Positions 1-10,869 of a DNA stretch of 64,000 nt are shown here, piece by piece. The notes beneath the pieces are model-generated. The model was not told the origin of the DNA and made no database searches. It saw only the letters and a list, made by a program, of their open reading frames with translations. A program made the position numbers and the translations under genes. Source of the stretch: Echria macrotheca (lineage: Eukaryota > Ascomycota > Sordariomycetes > Sordariales > Schizotheciaceae). The stretch spans positions 1,860,001 through 1,924,000 of the forward strand of contig MU839830.1 in assembly GCA_030411725.1 (NCBI GenBank), in the 5' to 3' direction. Every line of letters starts with the position of its first letter. The stretch's first letter is position 1.

Positions 1-1104
1 AGTCGACCCCCCACCGAACCTCCTGTCGGGTATCAAGCCCATCCAGTCAAAGCCTGGCGTATACTCCCCCCGTTATGCCATGCATGGTAACCTGTGACCA
101 AGTTGGATTGGCACATATTCCCTCGGCCTATGAAATGCTGCCAATTCGTCGAGGGGGCCCGGCAAATTCCCCGGCTCGTCGATGGAGCTGCTATCAAATT
201 CAGATGTCCTCGTGATGACCACGCCCTCTTCCGATCTCTTGTTGTTGGAATTGTGCGGAACGCGATCGGAGACGGTGGAGAGAGATGCCGCAGGTCGCGG
301 TCGATCGACGAGCGAGAGAGATGAGGACGGCGCGTTGCCTTCGCGCCATACGCTATGGAAATTAGCATGTCTCGACGAGAAGCAAGCTGTGTTTACTGAA
401 ACTGACCACAATTTCGATGCCCTGCTCTGCCAATGTCACAGAAGAGAAGAAACCCACAAGGTACTCAGCGTGGCTAATGCGCCGCTCAGCAGACATCCGG
501 TAACCGACGTTGAACACAGTAGTCCCAAAGGTTAGAAATTTTCGAGTAGTGCATCGGGCCGAGACCTCTCGGATAGGACACTTTTGGAGTCCGAAGTAAA
601 ATCAGAACTACTGGTTACGCAAATCTCGGCTCCCGCGGTAGTTTGCGAATCGTTGGTTTAAAGGTTGACATTGGAAACTCTCGTGGCGCAATGATGCGTC
701 GCAACGTCGAATCGGACTCCAAGACGCCAGTGGGATCTCACATCGAAATATGAGTAGGTAGAGAAGGACGGGAGGAAAAAGGACAGCCGATCATGGATTC
801 CGGCAAGGTAACTAGGTAAGGAACCAACAAGCCACGGCCTTTCGGAATCAAACCAGCAGAATTTTCACGGTTTCGGTCAGAGAGGGAAGTCGCGTCCCAT
901 TGTGTGGGGCCGCGTCTTCTGGACACACCGTTCCCAAATGACGGGACTTGGGGAAAGGTTCAAAAAATGTGAAACTCGGTTTATTCCCGTTCCCATCGCA
1001 CAAAAAGTCCCTATCAGAACGCCATGACGAACCAGCCCAATGCCTTGATCAATCCCATTCTTCCCTTACGTCCTACTGTTCCACCCGTCATAACATCGAC
1101 AAAT
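1..1104. other. Intergenic, no supported gene
   Basis: Short open frames occur on both strands but none has a protein-like composition, a recognisable motif or the C/G-ending codon pattern of the clear genes in this window. I see no RNA gene or repeat here. Confidence 0.5.
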
Positions 1105-1374
1105 TTAGTTGGTCTTCCACTCGCCAGCATCCTTCACGCCCTTGGCCACCGAGGCGGCGCCGCCCTCTAGACCGGTGCCAACGTTGGCAAGCCCATCGCC
1201 GACGGGCCTTCCGAAGCCACCAGTAGCTCCCGTGACAGTCTCGCCGATGCCACGCGAGGCCGCGCCGACGACTCCGCCGACAGTGTTGGTCAAGCCGCCG
1301 ACAGTATTTCCGAGCGTCGATGTGACGACCTTGGCAGCGCCAGTGACGCCGGTGTTCTTGTCCTTGTTGTTCAT
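1105..1374 (-). CDS. Small Gly/Ala/Val-rich protein with NTVGG repeats
   Basis: Single-exon gene of 89 residues. The protein is made almost entirely of Gly, Ala, Val, Thr and Asn, with NTVGG occurring twice close together (residues about 23-36), followed by further TVTGATGG-like variants. It has no signal peptide, membrane segment or cysteine. Codons are strongly C/G-ending, as in expressed fungal genes. Small repetitive proteins of this look are widespread in filamentous ascomycetes and resemble low-complexity, hydrophilic LEA-like or conidiation-associated proteins; that role is an inference from composition only. The ATG at 1374 is the first in frame and the TAA lies at 1105. A TATA-like element lies about 135 bp upstream. 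I do not know its function. Confidence 0.7.
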   Translation of the reverse strand: MNNKDKNTGVTGAAKVVTSTLGNTVGGLTNTVGGVVGAASRGIGETVTGATGGFGRPVGDGLANVGTGLEGGAASVAKGVKDAGEWKTN

Positions 1375-2189
1375 GGTGATGGGTGGTGCGGTTTATCGGT
1401 GATAGAGTAAAATAGGATTGAACTGTTTTGGGTGGATCGAGTCTTGTTTGATGATGAACTGAATTGGAAAAGCTCACTGCTAACTGTTCCTTGGGTCTTT
1501 CCTGGTCTTATATGTTCATCTGGCACCGATATTTCTCCTGCCCTCAACGCTCGCCGAAGCTTGTTTGGCGGCCCCGCACTACGTCATCGGCACTGGACTC
1601 GCCGCTGCCGACCATTCGCGTCAGGCATCATCCTCTCTCTGAAGGGCGGCGCCGAGACGGTGATTCGCAGGCGCCAGGCCGCATTTTAGCCGAGGACGCG
1701 GAGACGATGGCAGGATGACGTTGCCGCCGTTACACACATATCTGCGGTTGCCACGGCCTATGTTGAATCTTGTTTTGTTAAGGTATCTCGTCATTAGCAC
1801 CTGATAAGTGCTGAGCGGACTGCTCTGATATTGACTTCCCCTGACGGGGGGGTTTTTCCTCTTATGGCATGACCACGCAGCTCTGATATGCCTTCCAGCC
1901 CGCGCAAGTCCGTTGCGAGTTGACTTGAGCGAGTTTTATTACAAGAAAATAAGACGGTTTCAACACCACATCTATAAGTTTTCTTAAAACGAGGGTACGG
2001 TGCCTGTAGAATTAGATACCTTACATAGGTACCTAGGTACCTGAGCACATCGCACTAGGACTATACCCTCCAGTTTTCTCTCTCTCGTTGCTACCCATTC
2101 CATTGCCTCGCCATGCATTAGACCCTTAGACATAGTCGTCACCAAGAAAGCTGTATCGTGTGGCAGGTTTAGTGACACTCAAGATCCAA
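1375..2189. other. Intergenic, upstream region of the Gly-rich gene
   Basis: Holds the presumed promoter of the minus-strand gene ending at 1374. At 2027-2043 lies a nested palindromic run built from AGGTACCTAGGTACCT, a motif family seen at other intergenic places in the window. No coding region is supported. Confidence 0.45.
1507..1513 (-). promoter_or_regulatory. Possible TATA element for the small Gly-rich gene
   Basis: Reads CATATAAG on the minus strand, about 135 bp before the ATG at 1374. The spacing implies a 5' leader of roughly 100 bp. Position and sequence are the only support. Confidence 0.3.
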
Positions 2190-2760
2190 CAGAGGTGGCC
2201 CGCGCAGTCAACCTGATCGACGAGCTACACGGAACACCCCTTTCCTCTGCCTCACTCTATGGCCAAGCAGACGTCGTCACATTCTTACTCACCCTGGGCT
2301 ACCGGAGATGACGCGCTGTGCATCGAACCGATGTTGATCGGTCGAGGGACCGACCCGAGCACACGAAACGGCAACGGCGACTCTCCGCATCTCTGCGTCG
2401 GTGGATTCAGGACGCATAGATGTTACCAAACTTCTGAATCCGGCAGCAGCGGGTGTCGGATGGCGCGAGAGGTCCCGGAATGGGGGACACGCTGCTGCAT
2501 CTCGCCCACCGGAATGCCTCACAGGCAGCACCGCTGTGCAGCGCAATTGCTAAGGGCCACGGTACAGTTGCGGAAGTGTTGATTCGGAGAGGAGCGGACC
2601 CAACCGTGCCACAAGAGTACCGGTTTCTTCGACACCGTGACGGAAAAGGCAAGGTCGTCTTGGCTACGGCTCACGTTGGGAAAGATGCGGATATATCAGC
2701 CGATGAACTGCTCGACGTAGTTTCCAGGTTTGACTTGCGCCAATATCGAGGGAGGGTTTG
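2190..2760 (+). pseudogene. Relic of an ankyrin-repeat protein, broken across frames
   Basis: Ankyrin-like stretches follow each other in the right order but in different frames. The first (about 2206-2309) reads VNLIDELHGTPLSSAS and continues to VVTFLLTLG before a stop. The second (about 2308-2395) reads MLIGRGTDPSTRNGNGDSP. The third (about 2410-2440) reads GRIDVTKLLN. The fourth (about 2482-2616) reads GDTLLHLA and APLCSAIAKGHGTVAEVLI, then RRGADPTVP. The TPL, AxxxGHxxVxxxLL and GADP signatures are typical of ankyrin repeats. At least three frame changes and a stop codon lie between them and no intron pattern joins them, so I read this as a decayed gene, probably from an NLR-like or effector-type ankyrin protein. 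The start of the parent gene cannot be placed. Confidence 0.7.
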
Positions 2761-4600
2761 CAGCGGTCCAGCGGTTAAGATGGTGACCAGCTTCGCGATC
2801 AGCTGTGGGAATATCAAGAGGAAGGAAGCTTGGAACAAATTAGCCATATCTCACCTCCCATGAGTTCACCTCAGCTCATTTGGGATGGCAAGTGAGCGAG
2901 AAGTTTCATCAACCCATACCTGATTCTGCCTACAAAGCAAGTTGTTCCTAATATTGACACTGTTCCTTCCGGCAAAGACGTCGTGACTGCGGTTTCTCGT
3001 GCTCATGCTCCTGCCTCGTCACCCAGTGATCGTGCCTCCTTCAACGCGGCTTGTCAGAAGCTCTTTCCTGGTTACCACTGCAACACATCCGAGCACGGTG
3101 TCAGAGCCCCGATGTCGAGGCCTATCGCAAATTTGCGATGCTGCAAGGACTGCAGCGGAGAAGTATAAGTATCCCCCATCCGCTCCCGTCTTTGCCTCTT
3201 CCTCTCTTCCTCATGGGCTTCCTTCCCCAAGTCCCTGGCTTTGAAGTTTACAGGCCAGGGATCTCCCCTGAAGCAGAAAACAAACTCTTCCTCCATGCTA
3301 TGGCTTTTGCAACATTCACAGTGCTCAAGCCTGCTAAGCGAGGAAACATTCCTTCACCAGTGGCCCCTGCCTGTCCCCTCCTGTCATGCCCCTCCGTCCG
3401 AAGCTATTTTGGTGACTCTGTGCTTGTCGTGCTTTGAGATTTCTCGGCGTTGATCTCCCGTGTAGCTCTGTGTTCTGATCGCCTCTTGAAGTCCCTATTG
3501 CTTCCTTCTTTATGCCTTCATTCACCGCGTGTCTTGGAGTCTGTGCGTTCGTTGTAGCTGTTGACGGTCGTTCCCAAGGCAAAGCCCGTGTCTGAGTTGC
3601 AGCAAATGCTTGGTGATTTGGGATAGAAGCAGTGATTGCATGATGTGCTATAAGGCTTGCATTGTGCCGGTTCTCAGTTAAGATTTCATAGATAGCAGTT
3701 GGTTTATCCGAGTCTTCTGTCAACTGGCTAGCCTTGAACTCACCATAAAACATTTTTACACTGCAGTCTAGAGCTCTGAGATAAAGCTATTGCGTGATAT
3801 GGCCTAACTACGTACCTAGGTATGCAACCAGTTGCTCAGGGACCCGTGCAACAGTTGGCCTTGTTCATATTCTGATGGAGAGCATATAAACCTTCCAGTA
3901 ATCACGAGAAACTCTTCTTCCTAGAGAGTCTTCACATGGGTAAGTCTCATTATTGCCGGCTTTGGTTACGAGTCGGTGGGCACGGTTGTGAAACGACCGA
4001 GAATGGCGAACATCCAAACGGATTTGTGGGAGGTTGGGTACTGATGACGGGACCAGGGGCTCGCCTAAAGCAAATGCTTCGCTATATGAAAGTAATCAAC
4101 GTTCCGTGCCTTTTAATTCCCATGCTGGTTTGTGATGCAAGTGTCGATTAATAGGTAGTATATATCCGCCAGAAAAAATGGTGCGGTCTTGGGAGCTGAA
4201 AGGTGGGTAGTGCGGTAGGGTAACCACTTGCTGATGAACAAAAAAAAATGGATTGTCGACCAGAGAGCTCCGGCGGGAGCTGTATGCGAAGACTGCCTGT
4301 AGTGGCCGGCATATTGTACCTGATCTAAGTGTAGTCCACACTGTATATACGATAGACTGTATACAGCAGGTATTCATCAAGAACGGTGTTTTGACCACCA
4401 AAGACCCTTGGGAGTTGTAATATACGAACCTCAAGAGCCGCAATCTGCAACGGGATCCGGATATATACGGGTGCGACCTCCAAATTAATTGGTTTGTATC
4501 CCATTCCCGGTTCGGCGATCCTGTGGCGTCTAAATATAGCCGATCGACGCGGCCCTATTTACACGGCATGCTTCGAACCGCTATACCTAGGATTTATAGG
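2761..4600. other. Intergenic, no supported gene
   Basis: Downstream of the ankyrin relic there are open frames on both strands (for example 2983-3437 plus and 3334-3753 minus) that show no motif, signal or codon bias. A palindromic GTACCTAGGTA-type motif sits near 3810-3825. Whether part of this stretch belongs to the relic cannot be told. Confidence 0.4.
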
Positions 4601-4608
4601 TATATAAG
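4601..4608 (+). promoter_or_regulatory. TATA box of the Ser/Thr-rich secreted protein gene
   Basis: TATATAAG lies 85 bp before the ATG at 4686, a normal distance for a fungal core promoter, and is followed by a pyrimidine-rich stretch. Confidence 0.55.
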
Positions 4609-4685
4609 GGCCGCCGCTGAGCTCCCAATTCTGTCTTTGCCTCCCCCCGCGCGGCACCGCTCTACTATCAAACCGGACAACAAAG

Positions 4686-5255
4686 ATGAAGTTTTCACCA
4701 TTAGCCCTTGCTAGCGTACTCCTGGCGCTGGCTCAGCCGGGCCTGTCGGAGGAATCCTCATCCGTTGAGTCCTCGCCGTCGACGCTGTATACATCCGTCG
4801 TCGTCTCCGATCCGACAACCCCGCCCTTGGCAACACCACCATTCACAAACTCAACGACATCCACAACAGAAACACAACCGGACACGGAACAAGCATGTCA
4901 CGAGACGGAAACCGCGATAGCAACAACGCTACCGACAAACTCGACAGCTACTCCAACAAGGAGCTACGCAACGACAAGTCTGGTTCTCGATATGCCCTCG
5001 GGTCATATTTTCGTATATAGTCTCACGTACAGCATGACGTGGCGCCGGTGTGCGATGCCCACCTCGTCTGTGCTGGGGATCCCCGCTGTGTCAAATGTTT
5101 TGGTTGAGTCGAGTGCTGAGGGTACCGGTACTGTAGTATCGAGTGTGGAATCTACCCCGGAGTCTTCCAGTGTGGGATCAAGCGTGGATTCGGGTGTGTC
5201 GACTGCGACAAGTACGGCGACATGGGGAACTGTACCGTCGAATACTGTGGTATAA
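4686..5255 (+). CDS. Secreted Ser/Thr-rich protein
   Basis: Open frame of 189 residues starting MKFSPLALASVLLALAQPGLS, a clear secretory signal peptide. The mature part is very rich in Ser and Thr with scattered NxS/T sites, as in heavily O-glycosylated cell-wall or GPI-anchored fungal proteins. There are only two cysteines. The C-terminus (about residues 140-189) is a Ser/Val/Thr tail without the hydrophobic end expected for a GPI signal. The stretch around residues 100-125 is less Ser/Thr-rich and contains Trp and Arg, so an undetected intron or a wrong 3' end is possible. It converges on the GH5 cellulase gene, whose stop is 130 bp away. No family is recognised; a structural or surface role is inferred from composition only. 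Confidence 0.6.
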   Translation: MKFSPLALASVLLALAQPGLSEESSSVESSPSTLYTSVVVSDPTTPPLATPPFTNSTTSTTETQPDTEQACHETETAIATTLPTNSTATPTRSYATTSLVLDMPSGHIFVYSLTYSMTWRRCAMPTSSVLGIPAVSNVLVESSAEGTGTVVSSVESTPESSSVGSSVDSGVSTATSTATWGTVPSNTVV

Positions 5256-5384
5256 TATTTTTGACAGACAGATACATCGGTGGACTCAGTGCAACAGACA
5301 GTATGTTCAGTTAAAAAGTCAAATATGTACATAGAAAATGTCCCGGCCCGGGATCTCTCGTCCAGCCCATATACGCCTTACACA

Positions 5385-6611
5385 TCAAGGGGCGTAGCTT
5401 CTCAGCAGGTTGTTGTAGTACGTGTACCCGGTGCCCGATGGCGGTTCTGCACAAGTTAGTAATCCGACATAACATCAACAACTAAAAAAAAACTCACCAA
5501 AGTTGAAGATATAATCCCCCCACCACGGACCGCCGGCCCACCACAGCGCGCCCGTCCACACGTCACTGTTGGACTGCAGATGATCCAACATTCCCTTCAC
5601 GGCAGACTGGCACACACTGTTCGCACCCCCGGCAAACTCCCCAAGGAAGCCAAGCTTGCGGTTAGCCCGCAGCCAGGCCGTAGCACCCACAACACGCTGC
5701 ACCCCGATCTGGGCCGAGACACACGCATCGCTAGTACCCGAGCTGTCGCTATCCAGATACTGGTGCATCTCGTAGATCAACTTGTCCTGCGGATCGGTAA
5801 GCGCGACGAGGTTCGTGTTGGTCACGTTCCACGACCACGCGCCCGACCACTGGTTGCCCTCGACCATGATGTACTGGCTCGTCGCGCCGGCAGCGCGGAT
5901 GCCATCAATGGCCGCCTGGTTCAGCTGCAGCACCAAGTCCTGGCTCATGGTGTTGTACTCGTTGTTGGTGTCAAAGATGACGCGCGAGTTGGTCGCGAGC
6001 TGGCGGGCAAAGTTGGTGAAGAAGGTCTTGAAGGCGTTAGTGTCGGTGATGATGTTGCCGTAGTAGCGTCCGTAGTTGTGCGGGTCCGGTATGGCGTACG
6101 CGCCCGCGTTGGTGATGTAGTTGATGGTGTCGGTGAGATTCTTGAGGTAGCTGGCGTCGAACGACGACGTCAGCGTGTTGGGCACCAGACGCTCCATCGA
6201 GAAGCACACGCGGAACGTGTTGTAGCCCTGGCTGATGAGCGTCTGGATCGCCTGGGGCGAGGGGAAGATAAACTCGGTCCCGTACCGGCCTGGCAAGATG
6301 TTCTGTCCGAACTCAGCGCCCGACTGGTTCACGCCAAACCAACGGAATTTTCCTGGGGTCGGTGATGGTTGGTTGCCCGCCGAGGTGGTGCTCGCAGGTC
6401 CTGACGTCGTCGTGGGACGCGTCGTGGTCTGCAGCGTGGTGGCCGCGGCGCCGGGTTGACATTGCGAGTACCAGTCGTTGACGTAGACGCATCCATGGCC
6501 GGACACGCATGTTGTCGGCCCGCTCCATCCGTTACCACCGCATTGTTGCCAGGCGCCGCTCTGGGCGAAGGCGCCCGTGGCAAAGATACCAGCGAGGAGG
6601 GAAGATCTCAT
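5385..6611 (-). CDS. Secreted GH5 endoglucanase with N-terminal CBM1
   Basis: Two exons, 6611-5498 and 5446-5385 (intron with GTGAGT donor, TACTAAC branch and GCAG acceptor), giving 391 residues. Order: signal peptide about 1-16; CBM1 cellulose-binding domain about 19-52 with the usual cysteines and aromatic residues; Ser/Thr/Pro linker about 54-86; GH5 catalytic domain about 88-391. The expected acid/base Glu is E218 in NNEYN and the nucleophile is E325 in GFLGEFAGG, so the enzyme should be active. Splicing restores the family end EPPSGTGYTYYNN...YAP; reading through the intron would give an abnormal tail. It belongs with the Cel5A/EG2 endo-beta-1,4-glucanases that cut cellulose internally outside the cell. 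The linker and catalytic domain look closest to Chaetomiaceae enzymes I know. Confidence 0.95.
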
Positions 6612-6679
6612 GTTGGGCTTGACAGGAATCTTGGCTGCGGTCAGGCAGACAACTCGAAAGCAACAGGAGACGGTCTTCT

Positions 6680-6686
6680 CTTATAT
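6680..6686 (-). promoter_or_regulatory. TATA element of the GH5 endoglucanase
   Basis: Reads ATATAAG on the minus strand, about 70 bp before the ATG at 6611. The distance fits a fungal core promoter. Confidence 0.5.
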
Positions 6687-9600
6687 CCTTGGTGGTGTGA
6701 CCATCTGGCCGGTGATGATCGCCCATCGCTTCGACGGCCGCCTCGGTAGCGACTAGGCGCTCGGGTGCCATCTCCGGGAAAGCAAGCCTCGCGCGTGGAG
6801 AAGGGTTGCATTTTGTTTCGAGAGATTCAAGAAATTCCGGGTTCGCGGCGGTGGACGACGGCACGTACAGTCCCGAGTTCCAAAAAAGGGGAAATCTCAG
6901 CTGCGCGGGCCGTCAGAGCACGTCGAAGTAACCTCCCCGCTTTCCCCGGTGGAATCATGGCCGAATCGGAGCACATCGGCGCGTGAGGTGATCGAGCGCG
7001 CGTCGACTACCAGGGAATTGGCGGAAGCAAATCATCGCAGGGTGATCCACTCGGATGGACGGCGGATGAACAATCTCCGATCTTGTTTGGTCGCAATGCC
7101 CGCGGCTTGGTGTTACTAGCGCAACAGGGCCGGTGCGCAGACATTCCAACAATGTTACATTGGTTCTAAGCCCAGTTTCTGGTGAATACATAGTCAGACA
7201 ACTCCAGAAAGATAGAACATTGCGAAATCCGGTCGATGAATACCTAAGTAGGGTAGATGGACGGGTTGAGGAGAAGTTGGACTGGTTACCGAATAATGCT
7301 TGGTCAGACTAGACTGGACCGGCGCTCAGGACCAGAATTGGTGTCTCCTCGTCACCAAAATATGTGCAGGAATAATTTGATCAAGCATTGTGGAATGCTC
7401 GCCAGGCTTGCATCAAAGGGACAAAACGGCCACGGAGCTTGATTGCAGAAAAGTCGGGCAGTTGGCAAAGTCACTCGAGTCAAATGATCTCAAAATCAGG
7501 CAGAAATTGACTCGCATCGTTCCTTCCTGACTTGTCGATGCTGCTGCGAACCCCCGCGACCACTTGGGACTAGTGTAGCAAGACAGTTTCACTTTTCACA
7601 AGATTTCTTTTCGCTGCCATGGCTGCGTGCACTCTTGCTACAGTGACGTCCGTCGACAAGCTTACCCGACCTATCATCCAAGTTCTCCGCATCACCTTCA
7701 ACGCGCCCATGGACGGGGACGAATACGGAAAGAGGCCAAAGGATATGCTTCAGAAACGTTCGGGAGAGTTGTCCAGCGTGGGGACTTGGCGTGTCTCCTC
7801 AAAGGTGCACTGAGACGTACCGATCTTTGGAAGTGCATGATTTTCTTCCTGGTCATCGCACTCGCCCTCTCCTTCCAGGACGGAAGACAGAGGAGCATCG
7901 AAAAAAATACGTCCCAGGAAATTACATGGCATCGCAAAGAAATCGATTCCGGGAACTTGTGCAGTTGACAACACTGCCGCGAGCGTCCGCATGGTTTGGG
8001 ATTTAGGGGAGACTTGGGGAATCCCACAAACGGGCCGGAAGTAACAGACCCAGCTGAATAGCGGAATATCAGGATGAGCAGCTGAGTCACATATTCAGAG
8101 CGGAAGAGCTTCCTCCATGAGATAGGACTCGAGCTCACCGAGGAAGAGCACATCCCACCGATCAAATTCGAGCAAGAGACATTTTCTTGTTTCAAAACTC
8201 AGGTATGTTCCTCTTCCCCGCAAAGAACACAACATTTTGCGTGCTGTAGACATAGTCTGGGCGTCGAAACCGGCGTCTCGCGATGGAGTGCGAATCGAAG
8301 TCATACGACAAAGGTTGGTACACGAGCGGGACATGTGTCACACAAACCTAGCTGACCGAAGGGAGATCATGCCGTGGCTGTTGAGGGCCGAGATGGAAAC
8401 CTGCCCAAACAAATGACACGAAGAATACGAGACGCGTCCTTTTCGTCGACTCCATGGCCAATGATGGAGACACCGATGGGTTGCATGTTACAAGCATTTC
8501 GGCATCGGTCCAAGACTCAGCCCGCGGACATGAAGACGCCCACGACCGCGCAAAAATGGCAATGGCCTCAGCGGTGAGAAACCTCTTTACAGAGTTTTCT
8601 CTCAATATTGGGACCGGGACATGGTACGCGTCCCTCATCCGACGACGTCTCGACTTACAAACGCCCAAGAAAAGCCCTCATCGTCGGGACGGAGACAGGG
8701 GTGAGATCTCACAGGAGTCCGAAGATGCCTCAACATCCGCTTCTCCGGGGATCAATCTTGTCAAGAACCGGCGACCACCAGACCGCTGCCTGCCGCAAGG
8801 GGGTTTGCTGGTGATGGCTTCATGTACCAACCCTAACCCTGGCACAACTGTCTCAGGGTCGTATGAACATGGCCTGATTCTCATCTAAGATGTTTTTACG
8901 ATTACTGATCGCAAACAACCTGAGGTCTCCAGACTTTGGATTCACCGCCTGCTTTATTGACCCGGCGTGGTGGTGGAAAGTGGGGATGCGCGTCCAAGAG
9001 GCGTCCGGGTGGTCCCCGATCCTACCCTTGCGGTTGCCGACCGATGGCCCAGTGTCTCGGGACCCGTCAAAGCTTCTTACGACAAGGGCAACGAATTCGT
9101 TCTCGAGTCCCGACGCTGCATGGGCTGAACCGCGAAAGCCCACATGGGCTGGCATGGGCTGGGGTACCGAAGAATGCATCCCCGGACATGTTTCCGAATC
9201 TGCGGGTTGAGCTGAAAATTGCCCCCTGAATTGGGTTGTCTGGTATTTCTCTTGGATCCCGCGGAGGTGGGACCGAAGCAGAGAAAGGCTGGTGGCGCCC
9301 ACGCAAGGCCAAACGGCGTGCCCGGAGCGCCAAGCACCAATCAGAACCGGCCCGGAATCTTCTCCTGTGCATGTGGGTGCATGTGCCGGAAATGTGCTGT
9401 CCCGCTCTGCCATTTGTACCTTTTGTCTCACTCTCGGTTCTGTGGGTGCAGTGCTGCACATCTGGGACAAACCATGTTGTTGAGGTTGAGCCTTTTGCGA
9501 TAAGGACTCGTCGAGCACCCGATATTTAATCCTTCTCGGTTCGCTCCTCGAAGGTGGGGTCTGAATGATGTCGACAGACAGAAGATCTCGATTCCCCATT

Positions 9601-9930
9601 TAAACATTGAACACAAAGCACCCCACCAACGTCATCCCCGCCAATCCCATCCCTTTTGACTACCCCTGAACCACCACGACGTCACGGTCAACAACAACAT
9701 CGGCGACTTGACGACATCGCGGGTTGATCGTGTCGGTGACATATCTCTGTCAGTCCACGCCGTGTCAGCATAAGCCGTGGGTTATATTTCTCTTCAACAT
9801 GCACTCCAACTCCCAGAGGGGATTCGTCAACAGCCTGCATCTCGACACAGACCTTGTAAGTGACAACTTGTCAACTTTATTTCTCAACACTAACAAGAAA
9901 AAGTATCAAACACCAGTCACAGAACCAGGC
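6687..9930. other. Long intergenic region
   Basis: Carries the upstream region of the minus-strand GH5 gene and, at its right end, the leader of the gene starting at 9931. A 5' leader intron is likely at 9856-9922: GTAAGT donor, CACTAACA branch near 9890 and CACAG acceptor. Open frames such as 7698-8195 and 8853-9599 (both minus) show no motif or codon bias. No other gene is supported. Confidence 0.45.
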
Positions 9931-10869
9931 ATGGACTTCACCGGCACCACCATCGAAAGCTACAGCTCAGTGGGTCATCCTTATCCCTCCGGCCTGAGCT
10001 ACGCCGACATCCCCACTTCTGCTCCTGGGTCGTCATGGGCCTACGACGGCTTGTCAGCACACAGCGAGCCGGCCTTGTCCTCAGCCGGCTGGATGAGTTC
10101 CTATCGAACCGCCATGCCCATCTCGGCGGGCGACGCATCGCGGCTCGTCGGGGGAGTGTACGGGTGGGATGCGCTCCAGTCGTATCCAAACAACTATCCT
10201 GCGACCGACGACTCGGAGACGGTTTCGTCTAATCCGTTTTCCACGGACGGCGCCATGCTCGACGTGAGCAGCACGACCACGCAAACGACAACCTACGGCA
10301 TGGACTACGCGTCGCAATCATCAGGGAGCAGCACCGCCGGTCCTCCGACCTTCCTCACCACCCCGCCCCCGACACTGGCATACAACACCCCCTCGGCCTC
10401 TTCCCCGCCAGGAGGAAGACGCATCCCTCAGCGCGTAAAATCCAACCCGCGGATGCGCGTCAAACGGGAACCCGCCTCATCATCAGCATCTTCATCCTCT
10501 TCGTCCTCGAGGAAACGGAAACAAGAATCGAAGCAGAAACAGACGCAATCCCAATCACTATACCCGGGCGACCTCCCCATGGCCGAACAGACGCTCATAG
10601 CTCGCTACGCCAACCGAATTCCGTCCTCGGCGGTGGCGCGCATGACGCCGGAACACATCCGCCGCGAGGCCTGGCGCATCTGCGAGGCGGAGGCGCGCGA
10701 GATGTCGGAGCGGCGAGTTATGCTGCTCGAGCACGAGGGCGGCGCGCTGGAAAGGGAGACGGCCAAGTTGCAGATTAGCGTATCGGCTATGCGGGAGGCT
10801 GTGGCGAGGGAGCAGAGGGAGCTGGAGAGAGCTGTGGAGATGGCGGAGCGGTTGAGCAGTAGTTGTTGA
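9931..10869 (+). CDS. Ser-rich protein with C-terminal coiled coil, nuclear-type
   Basis: Frame of 312 residues from the ATG at 9931 (MDFTGT). The first 165 residues or so are Ser/Thr/Tyr/Pro-rich and disordered-looking. A basic Ser tract follows (RKRKQESKQKQ, about residues 190-205), which looks like a nuclear localisation signal. The last 100 residues are strongly heptad-like (REAWRICEAEAREMSERRVM onward), a long coiled coil. It lacks the N-x2-AA-x3-C-R signature of a true bZIP, so I call it only a coiled-coil protein. An ATG at 9799 is also in frame without splicing, but a good intron (9856-9922) lies between and its removal shifts the frame. I therefore place that ATG in the leader. Function is unknown; a regulatory partner role is a guess. 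Confidence 0.7.
   Translation: MDFTGTTIESYSSVGHPYPSGLSYADIPTSAPGSSWAYDGLSAHSEPALSSAGWMSSYRTAMPISAGDASRLVGGVYGWDALQSYPNNYPATDDSETVSSNPFSTDGAMLDVSSTTTQTTTYGMDYASQSSGSSTAGPPTFLTTPPPTLAYNTPSASSPPGGRRIPQRVKSNPRMRVKREPASSSASSSSSSSRKRKQESKQKQTQSQSLYPGDLPMAEQTLIARYANRIPSSAVARMTPEHIRREAWRICEAEAREMSERRVMLLEHEGGALERETAKLQISVSAMREAVAREQRELERAVEMAERLSSSC

Noticed and set aside
5580..6365. Plus-strand frame of 261 codons over the GH5 gene
   Set aside because: Antisense shadow of the cellulase; Arg/Val-rich, no motif.
8829..8842. Telomere-like AACCCTAACCCT
   Set aside because: Only two partial units inside ordinary sequence; not a telomere.
8853..9599. Minus-strand frame of 248 codons
   Set aside because: No recognisable domain, no codon bias, lies in the upstream region of the gene at 9931.
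9931..10869. Calling the coiled-coil protein a bZIP transcription factor
   Set aside because: The basic region lacks the conserved Asn and Cys/Ser-Arg pattern; only a basic Ser tract and a coiled coil are visible.
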